Program-made: the position numbers and the translations under genes
Origin: Spironucleus salmonicida
Taxonomy: Eukaryota > Fornicata > Diplomonadida > Hexamitidae
Direction of reading: 5' to 3'
Length of the DNA stretch: 64,000 nt
NCBI GenBank assembly: GCA_000497125.2
Contig: CM035323.1
Coordinates: forward strand, 380,001-444,000
In this document: in pieces, positions 22,985 to 35,400 of the stretch
Numbering within the stretch: the first letter of the stretch is position 1
Layout: each line of letters opens with the position of its first letter
Notes under the pieces: generated by a model
The model's input: the letters and a program-made list of their open reading frames with translations, nothing else
Database searches by the model: none
What the model was told of the DNA's origin: nothing

Positions 22985-24109
22985 ATGATCACCTTTCAAC
23001 CCTCCAAAACCTACAGCGAATTTTTGCTTTAAATCAAAAACTAGGGTCTGATAACACAGCAGGAATATGATTTCGTACAGCATCAGCAGCTAGGCTCACA
23101 CAACCGCACGGTGAAATACGTAGACGCAGATGCCAGGACGAGCGGTATTTGCATCTATTTACCATCCTAGTACCGGAAGGCGGCAAGCAAGTAAATTCTG
23201 AAGACGCTTGAGCTCGAGGACGCCATTATCGTCTACCTGCACAAAGGCGGCGACTTCTTGCTGCACATTCCGGCCGTCCAGGCTCATTTCCGCCGCATCC
23301 CACTCGTAATCGTGACAAACTTGGAGAATCTAGCTAGACGGTCAAGTTTCTCTGTGATAACTGATTTGGCGCAACTTCTCGCGCCCGAAATCCCGGCCGG
23401 TGCGGCGTCGCTCGTGGGGCCGTTCGAGGGCAGTTTCCTGCTCCAAATTGACACTTCCGCAGAAGCGTGCTCCGTTGCCGGGCTGATGTGCAAGGCCTTC
23501 CACGACGACCCCATTTTCGGCGTCATTCAGCCCAAAACGCTGCAGCGCGAGGCGCTCCTTTTCGACGTAATCCGCCACATTGCAGAGTAAACAGGCGTCC
23601 ACGGCCTGAATTATCTACTGGTGAGCCAATTCAACACGTTTGCAGCCTCTGCGGGCGTGCTCGCTGCGCCTGCAGGGATGCTCAAAAATCACTGGGGGAG
23701 CCCGGTACGGCTGGCGCAGATCTTCCTAAAGCACGGCCTGAGCGTTAAGAACATCGGAAATCTTGCGTTTCTGGACAAATTCCACGCCAAAAATTGCGGC
23801 GATTTGGCGAACTCGGTGTACGTTGCCTGGATCAGCGCCGCCTTGGGGTGCCAGGGGAAGGGCTTCGGCGGAATATTTATGCGATTGCTCACCGATATGG
23901 CCGATTAGTCGAATTCTTACGTCTATTTGGAGAACTCAAAGGAAAAAAATTTACAGTTTTATGAGAAATACGGGCTGCAGGTCACTTAAAAATTTGGTAT
24001 GGTCAGGGGAAATTTGAAGGCCCAGGGGTGGGGGATGCTGCGTGGAAATTCAGAAAATAGGAGTAAAATCGTGGAAACTGACGTAGCAGAACAGCTCCAT
24101 TTCAAGTGA
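22985..24109 (+). CDS. GNAT-family N-acetyltransferase
   Basis: A 374-aa frame ending AAG-TGA. The C-terminal half carries the GNAT fold: VYVAWISAALGCQGKGFGG contains the acetyl-CoA pyrophosphate-binding Q-x-x-G-x-G loop, followed by a helix and the beta5/alpha4 pair YVYLENSKEKNLQFYEKYG. Residues ~170-190 (FHDDPIFGVIQP) fit the GNAT N-terminal helix region. The first ~160 residues are extra and of unknown function. The acceptor substrate cannot be predicted. The first ~50 codons are AT-rich and the rest GC-rich. Confidence 0.8.
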
Positions 24110-24232
24110 GCTATTTTGTAATATTGTATTATAATGCGTTAAATCTATGTTTAGCTTATAATTAAAATAAAGTTTAGTCCACTTTTCAATCTTTAAAATT
24201 TCTTTAAAAATAATAAATTTAATATAATAATA

Positions 24233-24253
24233 ATTTTACCGTAGTGGTAAAAT
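24233..24253. promoter_or_regulatory. Perfect inverted repeat at a start codon
   Basis: Arms ATTTTACC (24233-24240) and GGTAAAAT (24246-24253) around the loop gtagt. The right arm includes the first two bases of the ATG of copy 2. A shorter version with the same TTTACC-N5-GGTAAA core lies at 1703-1719. Could be an operator or an RNA hairpin; unproven. Confidence 0.5.
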
Positions 24254-25049
24254 GAAAAAAGTAGACCCTGGCGTGAACAGCCAGATCAGCCAGCTGTGGC
24301 AGGCGAAGAAGGTGCAGAAGTGGTACCAGGACTACTTCCTGGACCTGGCGAAGGTGCAGGAGACCTACCACCGGCAGCTCCTCCAGCTGGCGGACCGCTA
24401 CACGGCCTGCAAGTTCCAGGCGGACCACCTCTACTCCATCGACCTCTTCCGCTTCACCAGCGATATTGCGTGCGCCCAGTATGTGCAGTGCCGGCGGCTG
24501 GTCTCGGAGCAGCGCGAGCTCGAGATGCAGCGGCGCACGCTCGCGGACACCCTGGACCTCATCAAGCGCCAGAAGCGCAGCCGGGACCCGCAGCTGCAGA
24601 TGGTGATGGACGACGCGAAGAGCGCGCAGAACAAGCTCGCCCGCCTCACCTGCCAGCGGCTGCACGCGATCACCCTGGACCCGTGCCGGTCGCAGCTGGA
24701 GCTGGAGCTGCAGGACTCGGTGCTGCACCAGTCCCAGCGCGCGGGCCGGTCCATGGGGCTGAACCAGGACTTCCTGGGCCGGGACGCGGTGACGGACAAG
24801 TTCCACAAGTTCTCCATCCCCGAGGTGAAGGGCCCGCTCAACTTCTTCGACCTCGGGACCTACAACATCTCCTTCCCCAGCGCCACCACACAGAACGACA
24901 TCCAGGACCTGGAGGCGCACATCGAGCACGTGGAGGACTAGCAGCTGCGGCTCCAGATGCAGCAGACCTTCGACCGTATCTTCAAGAAGAACGAGACCAC
25001 CAGCAGCCTCACCGGGCTGTCCGTTTTCGGGCGCAACATCGACCAGTGA
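24252..25049 (+). CDS. GC-rich coiled-coil (BAR-like) protein, copy 2
   Basis: 265 codons encoding a protein identical to that at 21073-21870; the only coding difference is a silent GTG/GTA at codon 4. It lies in AT-rich surroundings with unrelated upstream sequence. Downstream it carries a stub of the convergent neighbour from copy 1 (minus-strand codons ILRLFKK then TGA) but not that gene itself. Both copies are intact, so both could be expressed, from different promoters. Confidence 0.85.
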
Positions 25050-25094
25050 GCCCGCAGTGAATTAGCACCTCACTTCTTGAACAGCCGCAGGATC
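24252..25094 (+). repeat. 843-bp near-identical duplication, copy 2
   Basis: See copy 1 at 21073-21915. The 25087-25094 stretch (gcaggatc) is the last shared sequence before the copies diverge. Confidence 0.9.
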
Positions 25095-25704
25095 CAGTTT
25101 TCATTTTATTTACTTAAATATCTAAGACAAGTATAATGAATACTAATTTTGGTTAGAGATCAGTATTTTTAAATAAAGCAAGGTATAAATAGCTTTAAAT
25201 CAAACTATAATTATATTAAAAAAACTTATTAATGCATTCATACGTATGTGAATTAAAAATTTTAGCCATTACTGCGTGAGTTTTATATGGTATTGTTACA
25301 TTTCGTTATAATTAAAAATTACAGATTAGTAAATATAGTAATACTTCCATATCTAAAAAAATGTAATTAAATAATCTAAATTCAAAAAGGTATTTATTTT
25401 AGAAAATTAGATTGACGTTAATTTATCTTGTTGTTGATACTATTAAATGCAAACGTTTGATCCTATTTAATTCCTTCAGAATAAAATAGATTAGTAAAGA
25501 TACACTAAAAATTTAATAAAATAACATAAATATATGGTTATCAAGTTCAATTTTATCAATCTATATTATTAATCATAATATCCTAAGAATTAAATTATTT
25601 TGAATTTAAAGTAACTAATAATATCTATAAATTTTATAGTTGTCTCAAATCTTCATCCTATTCCTTACTATAAATACAAAAAATTTAGATACAAATTCCC
25701 CAGT
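25095..25704. other. AT-rich intergenic region
   Basis: About 600 bp, AT-rich, no supported gene. Lies between copy 2 and a convergent cysteine-rich gene. Confidence 0.5.
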
Positions 25705-26640
25705 TCACTTTTTGCTTCTTTTAATTAAATAGAAAGCAAGTCCACCTCCAAGAGCTCCGAGTACAACTAAGACAGCTACAACAATACCTGCAATGGCGCC
25801 ACTAGAAAGATTGGTTCCAAGAGGTGCAGGGAAGAAGCAGGAATCCTCAATTTTTTCAGCATTTTCGACACACTAAGAGCACTATTATCCTTCTAGCATA
25901 TAACTAGCAAGGCAAGAACTGCATTTTTTATTAGTCTCATCGCATGATAAGCAGTTTTTCGTAAAATCGCACGCACATGAAGTGATCTATTTAGCACTTC
26001 CACATGAAATAGGGCTCCCATTCACGCAAGCCTGACCTTGCTTTAGACCACCACTACAGTCTGCCTGACAGCTTTAGTAAATTGTGAGCTCGAACTGCAC
26101 CTTGCAACTATCACACAGCGTTGCTGACTTAGAGCAGGTTTTGCAGTTTGTACTACACTTTTAGCATGTTGCTCCGTCTTTGAAATACCCATTAGCACAC
26201 TCAGAACAACTAGATTCTGAGTCGAGTTTATAGCCTTCTAGACACAGGGCGCAGTTATTAGTCTAGGCAGCCCCGCATGTTGCACAGTTTATAGATGCCC
26301 CGCACTTACAGGGGATAACTTAGCCGTCAAAGCACGCCACACAAAAACTGCCAGATAAGTTATGGCCATTACTGCAGCTGAGACATTGCGAATTGGATGG
26401 ACCCGTACAAGTCGCGCAGACATTATCACAGTTATTGCAAGTTTTATCGGCAAGCAAATATTTACCCGGATTACATGACTCGCACACTGCATCGGCACGG
26501 CTTGTTCCTGAGCACGTAGCGCATTCGCTCTTGCATATTTCACAGTTGATTGGTTTATCTGCAGCAGTTGAAGGACAGAAATTATTTCCAACACAATAAT
26601 TCATGGTTAAAGTGCAACTATCTGTTAAATCATCTTCCAT
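25705..26640 (-). CDS. Cysteine-rich membrane protein (VSP-like), no hinge
   Basis: A 311-aa frame, ATG at 26640, ending AAA-AAG-TGA-ACT (AGTGAA). The ectodomain is built of CxxC repeats ([28 protein letters not shown]) colinear with the 1878-2897 protein. The TM helix ([22 protein letters not shown]) follows directly after [14 protein letters not shown], and the tail is basic, LIKRSKK. It lacks the ~40-residue proline hinge of its paralogue. No classical signal peptide (MEDDLTDSC). Codons are mixed, less GC-rich than the paralogue's 5' part. Likely a surface protein of a variant family. Confidence 0.85.
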
Positions 26641-27582
26641 TTTACTTGATATGAATTTTGTTATATTAAAATAAATACATGGGAAAAAAAATAATAGGAA
26701 ATGTAAAATTACTGAAATAGATATATTTGCAATTATAACACCACTTCAACCGAAAATTAGTTATTATACATATAAGCACTAAATACTTATATAAGTACTA
26801 ATTTAATTATCTTTGATAAATAATATAATTTGATTTAAACTCAATTCGTATGTTTTATACGTAAATTATTACTATTTTGATATACAATAATTATAATATT
26901 TCCTTGAGATGTAAATAACAAAAACTTAAAAATTGAAGAATTTCGTAGATTATTAATTAATTTGAAGTTTCCCGTTTTTGCTTTCGTAAGGATATTAACA
27001 ATTTACAGTATAAATAATAATTAAATCCGCAAAGATACGTATACTAGTACACACATACCTATATGTTAAAATATCATAATAACTTTCGGTTATTTGACAA
27101 GATATTTTAAAGATGTAGTAGTTTATAATACAATCTATTATGAATATGTATTCATAGCAAAAGCAGTAGAATTAATGTCAAAGTTTAATAACAAATACAA
27201 ATAAGTTAAATAGGAATATCCTTCTCATTTTACTTAATTATATTAATTAGTAACTCTATATTTTTATTAATATAATTCACCATCAGAAAAATCGGTAATT
27301 TATATCTTATTAATAATTTCGATTAATATATTTCCTAGAATATGCGTATAGTAAAATATGATTATCAGTGATAAATTAAATGCTCATATTTCATTGCTAT
27401 GTTATTATAAACAAGAATAATAATATTGTTAAGTGGTATTTATTTATTAAAAATTTAATATAAAAAATAAATTAAAAATTAACTGGAATTATAATAACGA
27501 CTTTTAATTTGATAAAAGTTATTAAATTAATTACATCAAATACATAATAATTTTTATGGTTTACAACAAATACTAAAACTGT
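26641..27582. other. AT-rich intergenic region
   Basis: About 940 bp, very AT-rich, with no supported gene or repeat. Confidence 0.5.
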
Positions 27583-29070
27583 TCATTAACGCTTTTTATA
27601 ATTACTTCTTTTACGTCTTTTAAGTGCTACTAAAGCATTAACAATCCCATACAAAGAATATATCATAGAAAATACTATCCATACTACACCAACAATAGAT
27701 GCAAAAATAACTGTGAAATTTATTTGTTAATCTTACAGATCATCTATAAAAATTAAAAATTAGATATCTTTTAAACGCATCTCTAATGTATAATTGATAC
27801 TATCAAAAAATTGATCTTCACCTTTAAAATTAAGACTTGTCGATGAACTATCTTGATTTATTGAAATCTATTGATTTATATTATTCGTAAGAGTAAATTG
27901 AGCAGATCCGGTATTACATTTTCCGTTTAGTTACAAAGTTACCTTCAGTTGTTTTTTATGTCTTATTCCTGTTACCTTAGTCCAACATGTTGGAAACAAT
28001 TTTGGTGTTTGCTTATACATGGATTTAAGATTTTAGTCCAAACTGATAGAAATCATGTCAATAACAATAAGATCAAAAGTTTACGAAAGTACAATTTATT
28101 TACAAATTGAATTGAGTTTAATAATTTAATTATCACATGATAATTTAATTATTACAAGGTTTTATAGTGGTTAGTTGTGATTAACTGAAAAAGAATAATG
28201 GCTACCATTTACCACAAATGAAACTTTAAACGTAGTAACATCACCTAAATGCTTAATATAATCATCATACTTAGTTTAATCCAACTATACTTGTATATAA
28301 ATATTATTATTCTACAAAGATAATTATATACTTTAAAAGAAGCCAATAACTGTTTCAAGTTCTGTTTTCTATATGTCAACTTAGAATTATACCTATTGTC
28401 CAGATTAATTAGTTGAAAATATTATAAGTGAGTTTAAAAACGGCTATTGTTATGCAAACTTTAACAAATCAACATTAAATACTAATTGTTATTTTTTCAC
28501 ATTATAATCAAACCCTAAACTAAGATCTAACTCAACGAGATCTTCACTAAGAGTTAATTGAACTCCTTATAGATAATTATCTAAGCTTACATCTTTTAAT
28601 GCCATTTAAGTAGAGCAAAGACCAGTTGGATATAGTGTTATCTCAACTCTATTTCTAAAAACTTATGCAATTGATTTATGCTCATAGCATTCTTATAAAT
28701 TCGATTTTTATATCAAAAATTTTGGAATTAATGTAGTTAAAACTGAGCCAAACGTAAAGATGTCAAGTTACATAGAGTAAACTAAAGTGATTTTCTGACC
28801 TGGCGGCAGCACAGTTTGAAATGTAATATTTGTTGTAGTTTCGTAAACAAAATTTGATATAGTAGTGGTAATGATTGGTATATCACTGCCCTCAATACTG
28901 TTAATAGTAAGATTAACCTGAACACCAATAGGCATATTTGAACATATAGACACATTTAGAGGTGTAAGCTGTACTACCATTTAATTAATATTTTCATCAT
29001 ACACAAGAAAAGATTTTTAATCATAGCAATCTTCCAATACCTACTAAAATATTTGCAGAATAATGATCAT
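27583..29070 (-). CDS. Signal-peptide/TM surface protein, 495 aa, AT-rich copy A
   Basis: 496 codons from ATG 29070 to TGA at 27583. The N-terminus MIIILQIFQQVLEDCYD is signal-like. The ectodomain carries GVQVNLTINSIEG and several N-glycosylation-type sites. A TM helix close to the C-terminus is followed by a very basic tail (KRRKRSNYKKRQ). The protein is colinear, without any length change, with the GC-rich gene at 56323-57810. It is divergently paired with 29736-31295. It also shares spaced motifs with that partner (KQE, F-x-V/I-F-x-T, NKY/DKY). No known family recognised. Confidence 0.75.
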
Positions 29071-29735
29071 TTTTCAGAACAAGATTAAGTTTAATATATT
29101 TTCTATTAACTTATAAAATGGTAGAATATTATCTATTGCAGTAAAATATAAGAAAGTAATTAGTATTTAAGATTATATATTACTTAAAAATTTTATTCTT
29201 AATTATTATCTTACAGTGTAGTATATTTTATTATAATAATTTGACAATAAATAATAAAAAGATTAGATTAATATTAATTTATAAGAATAACTTATCTCAA
29301 AAAATGATAATATATATTGATAATAAAACATGATATAATGAGATTTATATTCGGCAATTTTATCTAATTTAAAATTAAAAAGTAATAATACTTTGTTAGT
29401 AGAATAGATTTGTAAAAAGTATTATTTGATTTACAAAATTTGAAAATAGAATTAGTTGATTTGTTAAATATATTTATTATAACATAATTATTAAATTAAA
29501 TTTATTACATATTTTGTATATTAATTCCACATTATTATGTATGATTGTATATTTATGCAAACTATAAAAATCAAATTTATATTTCTGGTAATTAGTTAAA
29601 GTTAATGTTATTCAATAATTTTTAATTTTCAAAACTACTACTTAATTTTTATATTATATCGTAATTTCAAAAATTAATTTCCTTAAATATATACATTATA
29701 TTTATAGTCTATTGTATCTTTACTTTGAGACTAAA
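29071..29735. other. Shared upstream region of divergent pair A
   Basis: 665 bp of AT-rich sequence between the start codons of the two surface-protein genes. No gene seen. The equivalent gap of pair B is 702 bp, also AT-rich although its genes are GC-rich. Confidence 0.5.
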
Positions 29736-31295
29736 ATGTTAATCATTATTTTAACATTAACCTGCTTTGAATAAACTGGTTAGATATTGGGGAGAGAATA
29801 ATAATCAGTTATCAGTTTAATTCTATAACCCCAGGTGGATAGTGAGCCTCTATGTTAAGCTTCTGATAATATAGAGGCAATTGCAATACTAAACTATAAT
29901 GGTAAGAAAACTGAGACTAAATTCATTTTTAAAAAAGATATTGATAACTCTATCTTATTTGATCTATCAGCAGATATATCTACTTTTACAGAAATCTTTA
30001 AAACTAATGTAATCTCATATTAAATTAATCTAGCAGGGTCACTGCAAGTTAAAGGTCCGATCTAAACAATCAATCTTGTACGATTAAATACATCAGCTTG
30101 TTGGGAAAATCTCAAATTAGTATATTCCCGTTCATTTGGATAAGAATTTATATAAATGACTGGAATGCCTCTTTTATGTGAAATTACTAATCCTATCATA
30201 ACTTTTAGATTCGCATCAAATAACTAGTAGAAGTAAATTCGTATTATGGGAAGTAGTGACGGAAATGAATATTACAGCTCAACAGGGATATATGACTATA
30301 GTTAAATAACATTTTACAAGCAGGAACTATCTACTTTGATAACTGATGAAGATAAGCAGAGTATGAAAGATTTCTTTACTGAGTTTGAAACAAATAGGGA
30401 TCTTAGGGTCTCATTTGTCTTTATAACTGATGCGTATCAAATTAGAGCCCAAATTGATATAATTGAAAGCAGCAACACAAAGTGCTTGTTAAATTTAAAT
30501 CCAGATGTATTTATCGCGTCCAGATATGTTGACATAGGTTTGGATAATAATAAGTACTCAACGGATCCAGATTGCGTTTCTATGCCTGTTACTTTTAGAT
30601 AACATGCTATTGCTAGAACAAATATGGGAGTTTTCCATGCAGCAATACTAAAACAGACGAAGGACGATTTTAACGCACGTGGAGGAGTTGATATGTCATT
30701 CGATCATCCGATTCCTAGCTTTCATGAAGTTACTACTGCTGATCTGTTTTATTATCTAACATCTTACGATTTAAATGGAAATATCCTATTGGAAACAAGT
30801 TATTAAGGGCCGTTAGCTCTCAGCTGTATTGACTATTTTGCAACTATTGTAAGCTAAATTAAAGGAGGATGTGTCATAATAAACTTTTATAACACAGAAT
30901 AATGTTTAAGTAGAAAAGTTTAAGAGCTAGATCTTATTTTCACATCATAAATTAATGGTTTTACATCTCGGACAACGTTTTTCTCATTTCATTTGCAAAT
31001 TGTTCCATCACCTAATATACTATAATATTGCAGTGTAAAAACCACTGGGATTATTTATGGAAACGATGCTACATAAAAAACATATTATGATCGTATTATA
31101 GCGTATGCAAATATAATACGAAAACAATAACCAATATATGTAGCCTTATCTGGTAAACAAGAATTCTTTAATTGGTATGGATGCAATTTAGATATAGGGA
31201 GTAATATAATATTCTAGATTGTTGGTATTAGCATAGGAATAGCGATTTTAATAGGAATCTTAATATTTCGTTAATCAAGATAACTTTTCTAGTGA
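29736..31295 (+). CDS. Signal-peptide/TM surface protein, 519 aa, AT-rich copy A
   Basis: 520 codons ending TTC-TAG-TGA (AGTGAT). Signal peptide MLIIILTLTCFEQTGQIL; an ectodomain of ~460 residues with paired cysteines (SACWENL, MPLLCEI, LSCIDYF, GGCVII, QYCSV, YGCNLD); a TM helix (IVGISIGIAILIGILIF); and a short tail RQSRQLFQ, so type I topology. It is the same length as the GC-rich gene at 58513-60072, with motifs in identical spacing (EFIQMTG-PLLC, GGVDM-FD, NILLETS). Divergent partner is 27583-29070. Family unknown. Confidence 0.8.
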
Positions 31296-31627
31296 TATTT
31301 TTAATATAGTAAGGTTTATAGTATTATTGACTATATGTTATTAATATTTAGAACAACTCTTATCATATTAATAATGTTCAATTTTTATTATATTGAAAAA
31401 TAAATACATCTAATATTTTTGATGGAATATATGCATTCGATAATCTAATTAGTATGGTTGTAAGTAAAAATATTACAATAATCCTAAGTCTTACGTAAGT
31501 TTGATTTGGCAATCCTAAAAGTAAATTTAAAACGGAATGTTTTAACAAATTTAAATTTTATTAATACCTAAATAGTAAATTGTAATATTTTAATATATTT
31601 GGTTATAATAAATATTAACACAGATAT
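31296..31627. other. AT-rich intergenic region
   Basis: About 330 bp between the 519-aa gene and the tRNA; nothing supported. Confidence 0.5.
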
Positions 31628-31700
31628 GCCGGTATAGCTCAGTTGGTTAGAGCGCGACACTAGTAATGTCGAGGTCTTGGGTTCAAATCCCAATATTGGC
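31628..31700 (+). tRNA. tRNA-Thr (anticodon AGT)
   Basis: A 73-nt cloverleaf. The acceptor GCCGGTA pairs with TATTGGC, including two G-T pairs. D arm GCTC...GAGC; anticodon stem CGACA/TGTCG with loop CTAGTAA, anticodon AGT. T arm TTGGG-TTCAAAT-CCCAA. No intron and no encoded CCA. A TTTTTT run follows at 31703 and would serve as an RNA polymerase III terminator. Confidence 0.93.
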
Positions 31701-31839
31701 TATTTTTTAATAATTATAGTGTCTACAATTGCAATAAAGTATTAAAATTCTTTCGTGCCGGATATTATTATACCAGGATGAATAATTAAATAAACCTTAA
31801 GAAAATAAAGGAGTTTCCTACAATAATAATAGACCAATG

Positions 31840-32460
31840 GCTACATTAATACCATCAAATATCACTTCATTAATTAACATATGTAACCTTTAACTGCATA
31901 TGCACCTTATATTGGTAACTAAATTAAATAGAAGCTTTCAGATGTAAGTACAACAACATCGTCTCTAATATCTTTATATTACACGATACTTTTTATCACA
32001 ATACCATCACCAACACATTATTAGCTCCATTACAACACATCTATTTTCTTGCAATACTTCAATAGAAATTAACTCATTCCAACAGAAATATCATCAAAAT
32101 TCGTAACTTTATATTATTTTTTTTCTGATATTGGAGTTGAAAATTAGATAGTTGCATCTGATACAAATAGCTAATTTAAGCATGGTAGATCAGTTAAAGT
32201 ACTCTCGTAAAAGTTGTACAGGAATGATTCTGCAATTTACATTGAAGTTAGGGGAGCCATTTATGGAAAGCTTTACTACGATAATGTATTATATGTATTT
32301 AAAAAAGGTAAATGAAGTTTGATTTTTTATGGATTAGTAAATGGTAGAAAAAATGAATTGACTTAAACATATTTTAAGAGTAATAGAAACATTATACAAT
32401 GGACGATTAAAATATAATTCTCATATAGTATGTTTTACTACCTACCACGTTTATATCTAA
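31840..32460 (+). pseudogene. Degenerate third copy of the surface-protein family
   Basis: A frame open from about 31777 and ending at TGA 32313-32315 translates to a sequence like the C-terminal third of the 519-aa proteins: ITIPSPT-HYQL near its start and GAIYGKLYYDN next to IIYGND-x5-YYDRII in the intact copy. The same frame continues after the TGA with FYGLVNGRKNE, aligning with YVALSGKQEF, and then a hydrophobic stretch. The N-terminal two thirds and signal peptide are absent. It lies ~140 bp beyond the tRNA and ~545 bp beyond the intact gene. Weak similarity, so the pseudogene call is tentative. Confidence 0.5.
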
Positions 32461-32499
32461 TACGCCTTCGTTTTTATAAAAATTATCAATTTTTAATCT

Positions 32500-35400
32500 T
32501 CACTCATCCTTAAACCAGTCCATTTCCAACATCTTAGATGGATCGTTCCTATTGCTAAAATCAAAGACCCAACATGCCTCTAAGAACTCGATGCACTCAG
32601 CACTAACGAATTCCTAAAGTGCATCAAGAACGTACACTCCTTCGCGCTGCGCGCCCTCAACTTCTTCCTGCCAGGGAAGTTTTCCAAAGGCGCTAGTGAT
32701 TTCGATTTTACCGTTGTAAATTGGCATGATGCTATTCATTTCCTCTAGACTGTAAATCACAGCCATGCCGTCACGAACCCTAACATCTGTAGACTGGCTA
32801 ACCTAGTTCATTATCAAAACTGCGTTATTTGCAGTAGATTAGCTGATTTACTCGCCCTACCAGCTTTTCAAATCGCAATCTGAAGAAAATTCGCCAAATT
32901 CGAAGAGATTGAGAGGCTCGTCAATGAAAAGAAGCTCAATGAGCTTGTAAATCACCGTTCCAATAGCCCATACGTTACTAGAATGGCTAGCAATCCCACA
33001 AATAATTTCTGGCGGCTGATAACAGGTTTGTAAATATTATACTTCTTCCTTATATTATTGAATAAAACCCGTAGAAAAAATCTTAACTTAATTATTTTAT
33101 ATATCATATAATATATTATTTGGATCAAGTTCTCTGTGAATTATTTTTAAATTATTTAAGTATTATATTACATATAATAATTGCTTTGCTACATTTTTGA
33201 TCATTTTTTCAGATTTGAAGAGCTTAATGCGATTTTCAAGAACTGTTTTAATCGAAATCTGAGGCGCTTTTTCAGTAAAAATTAAACACGAATTTTCAGT
33301 TTCCGCGAAAGTGAAAATCTGAAGCAAATTATCGTGCTTTAAAGTCCTGAAAAAGAGCTAATTTTCGCGGTTTGCCATAAATTTTGGCATTATTTTACAG
33401 GAAACGAACTTGTGCTAAAACGTGTCATACGCTAAAAGGAACGGAAAATCAAAATTCGCAGGAAATACGATAAATCTGTCTTTGAAAATTTGAGAAGTAG
33501 GAGCGAAAAGTTGAATTTGATTTCTAATCTTGAAAACGATTTCCTGCATCAGCTAATTTTCCTGAAACCTCGCATATTGATTGAAAATATCAAACTGCGC
33601 CAGCGCGAGTGTTTTGATGCCTTTCATGATCGAGTTTGATGTTGTTTCGTAGCTGATTTCGGCTTAGCTGTCGGGGGCAAATTGGCGAGATGTAAAAAGT
33701 TTCTTGTGTGGGTTCGACTCCTAGAAATTGAATTAAAATGGTGAAGTGAAAAGTTGTGGGAAGGCCTCTTCCGTCTTCTGCTACACTTTTTGCGTCAGAG
33801 TTTGAGCGACAGATTTAAAGTTTTGTAACGCGTCGGAAGTGATGTTTCTGGTAGTTTAGGTGAGGTTTTGCGTTGTTTTGGCAGTTTTTTGAGCTAAAAT
33901 TAGGGGGCTTTGGGTGTCGTTTTGCTAGAGGAATTATAGAGGTTAGCTTTGGTATTGCTGGGCCGCGACAGGCTATTTGGAAGATTTCTGAGTCGATAAA
34001 ATGTCGTTTTCGATGGGGTCAGAATCTTCGCTTTTGGTCTCTATTTGAGCTTTTTTGGGCCTTTTTATGACTACTGTATTGATTGCAGCTACTTTTTTGA
34101 TTTTTGAGGGTTATTTTGGCGCTGGAGCATCTTCTTGCTTAATTTCCATATTACTGGGTTAAAGTGATTGTTTCTTAGCTGGTTGCTTAGGAACAGCTTC
34201 TGTATCTGTAGTGTTCAGATTATTAGTTGCAGGTTACTAATTTTCGGTTTTCTCGCTGGACTTGATGACTTTTTTAATTACTTTTCTTATGATGACCACC
34301 TTTTTAACTACTTTAGGGGTATTTTCAGCGAGTGGATCACTTTGGGGCTCAATAGATTCCAAAATCTAGTTATCTTAGAAAGTTAAACCAGCTTCAAAGC
34401 CGTAAAAGCAATCTTCCATAACGATCCTCTTTCTGCTAACTGAGGTGCTTAACTATTGGATTTAGTTGTTTTTCTCTTGTAAAAGCTCGTCTTTAAGCTC
34501 TTAAATGCATTTTGCACGGCTTTTCTCATAGTCTTCGCTGTCAAAATTCAAGCAAAAATCAGAAAATACGGTTTTGTTGAAATCTAAATTTTAAGACTTT
34601 TCAGGGATGTCACTTTATATACTTTATATATAGCTGTCTTGTATTAAATTTAATTCAGCTTCTAATTCATTTTAGCAGCACAACTCATTACCACACTGAT
34701 TATACAATGCATTATTATATCTTTCTTAATATTACTTGAAAATACTACAGTAAAGTTCGATTTCGTCCTTAAAAGGCTTCTCACCTTAAATTATGTTACC
34801 AATACCTTATATTACTGAGCTAACAACAGCAGCATCTACTTCCTTTCCTTCACGCCCTATAACCTCTTGACAAACGTCAAATTAAAAGCGATAATTTTCT
34901 ATTTCCTTTTTACTAATTTTACTTAAAATTTCTATATAGCTAATACAGGCAACACTTTATGCCCTCATAACAGCAATTCCTAGTTCTCCAGCTACGATTT
35001 TAATCTTGCATTTTTCCTAAATCGCAGCACCCTACATCCAAATTGGTGCAGATAACTTTCCTATAATTTTAAAAACTACACGTTAGCCTTATAATTCAAT
35101 ACCCAGTGTTAGCAATTTCTCACATTTTGTAAAACAAATTATTATATTATTATAAATCGTATAAGAAGAAATTTTAAGATTTTATTAAAGATAACCTCGG
35201 CAATTATTCTTCAAATCATAGCAGGATAATCTATTATGGTGATTAATGCCGAAAATGAGACTTTGCGTGATTTGTGGCTAGCGTAATTTCGAAGTTGTAA
35301 GGAGTTCAAGTTTCTTGTTTATTTTTATTATTTTGGTTGGTGTTCTAGCATAAATTTCATTGTTAAACGTAAGAATTTCAGTAGCTTGGAAATGAATTTT

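Noticed and set aside
21073-25094. Retroposed (mRNA-derived) origin of the duplicated gene
   Set aside because: The repeated unit includes the end of the opposite-strand neighbour and no poly(A) tract, so a DNA-level copy fits better.
33700-33725. tRNA T-arm-like sequence (gggttcgactcc)
   Set aside because: Lies inside the pseudokinase coding frame and no acceptor or anticodon arms can be folded around it.
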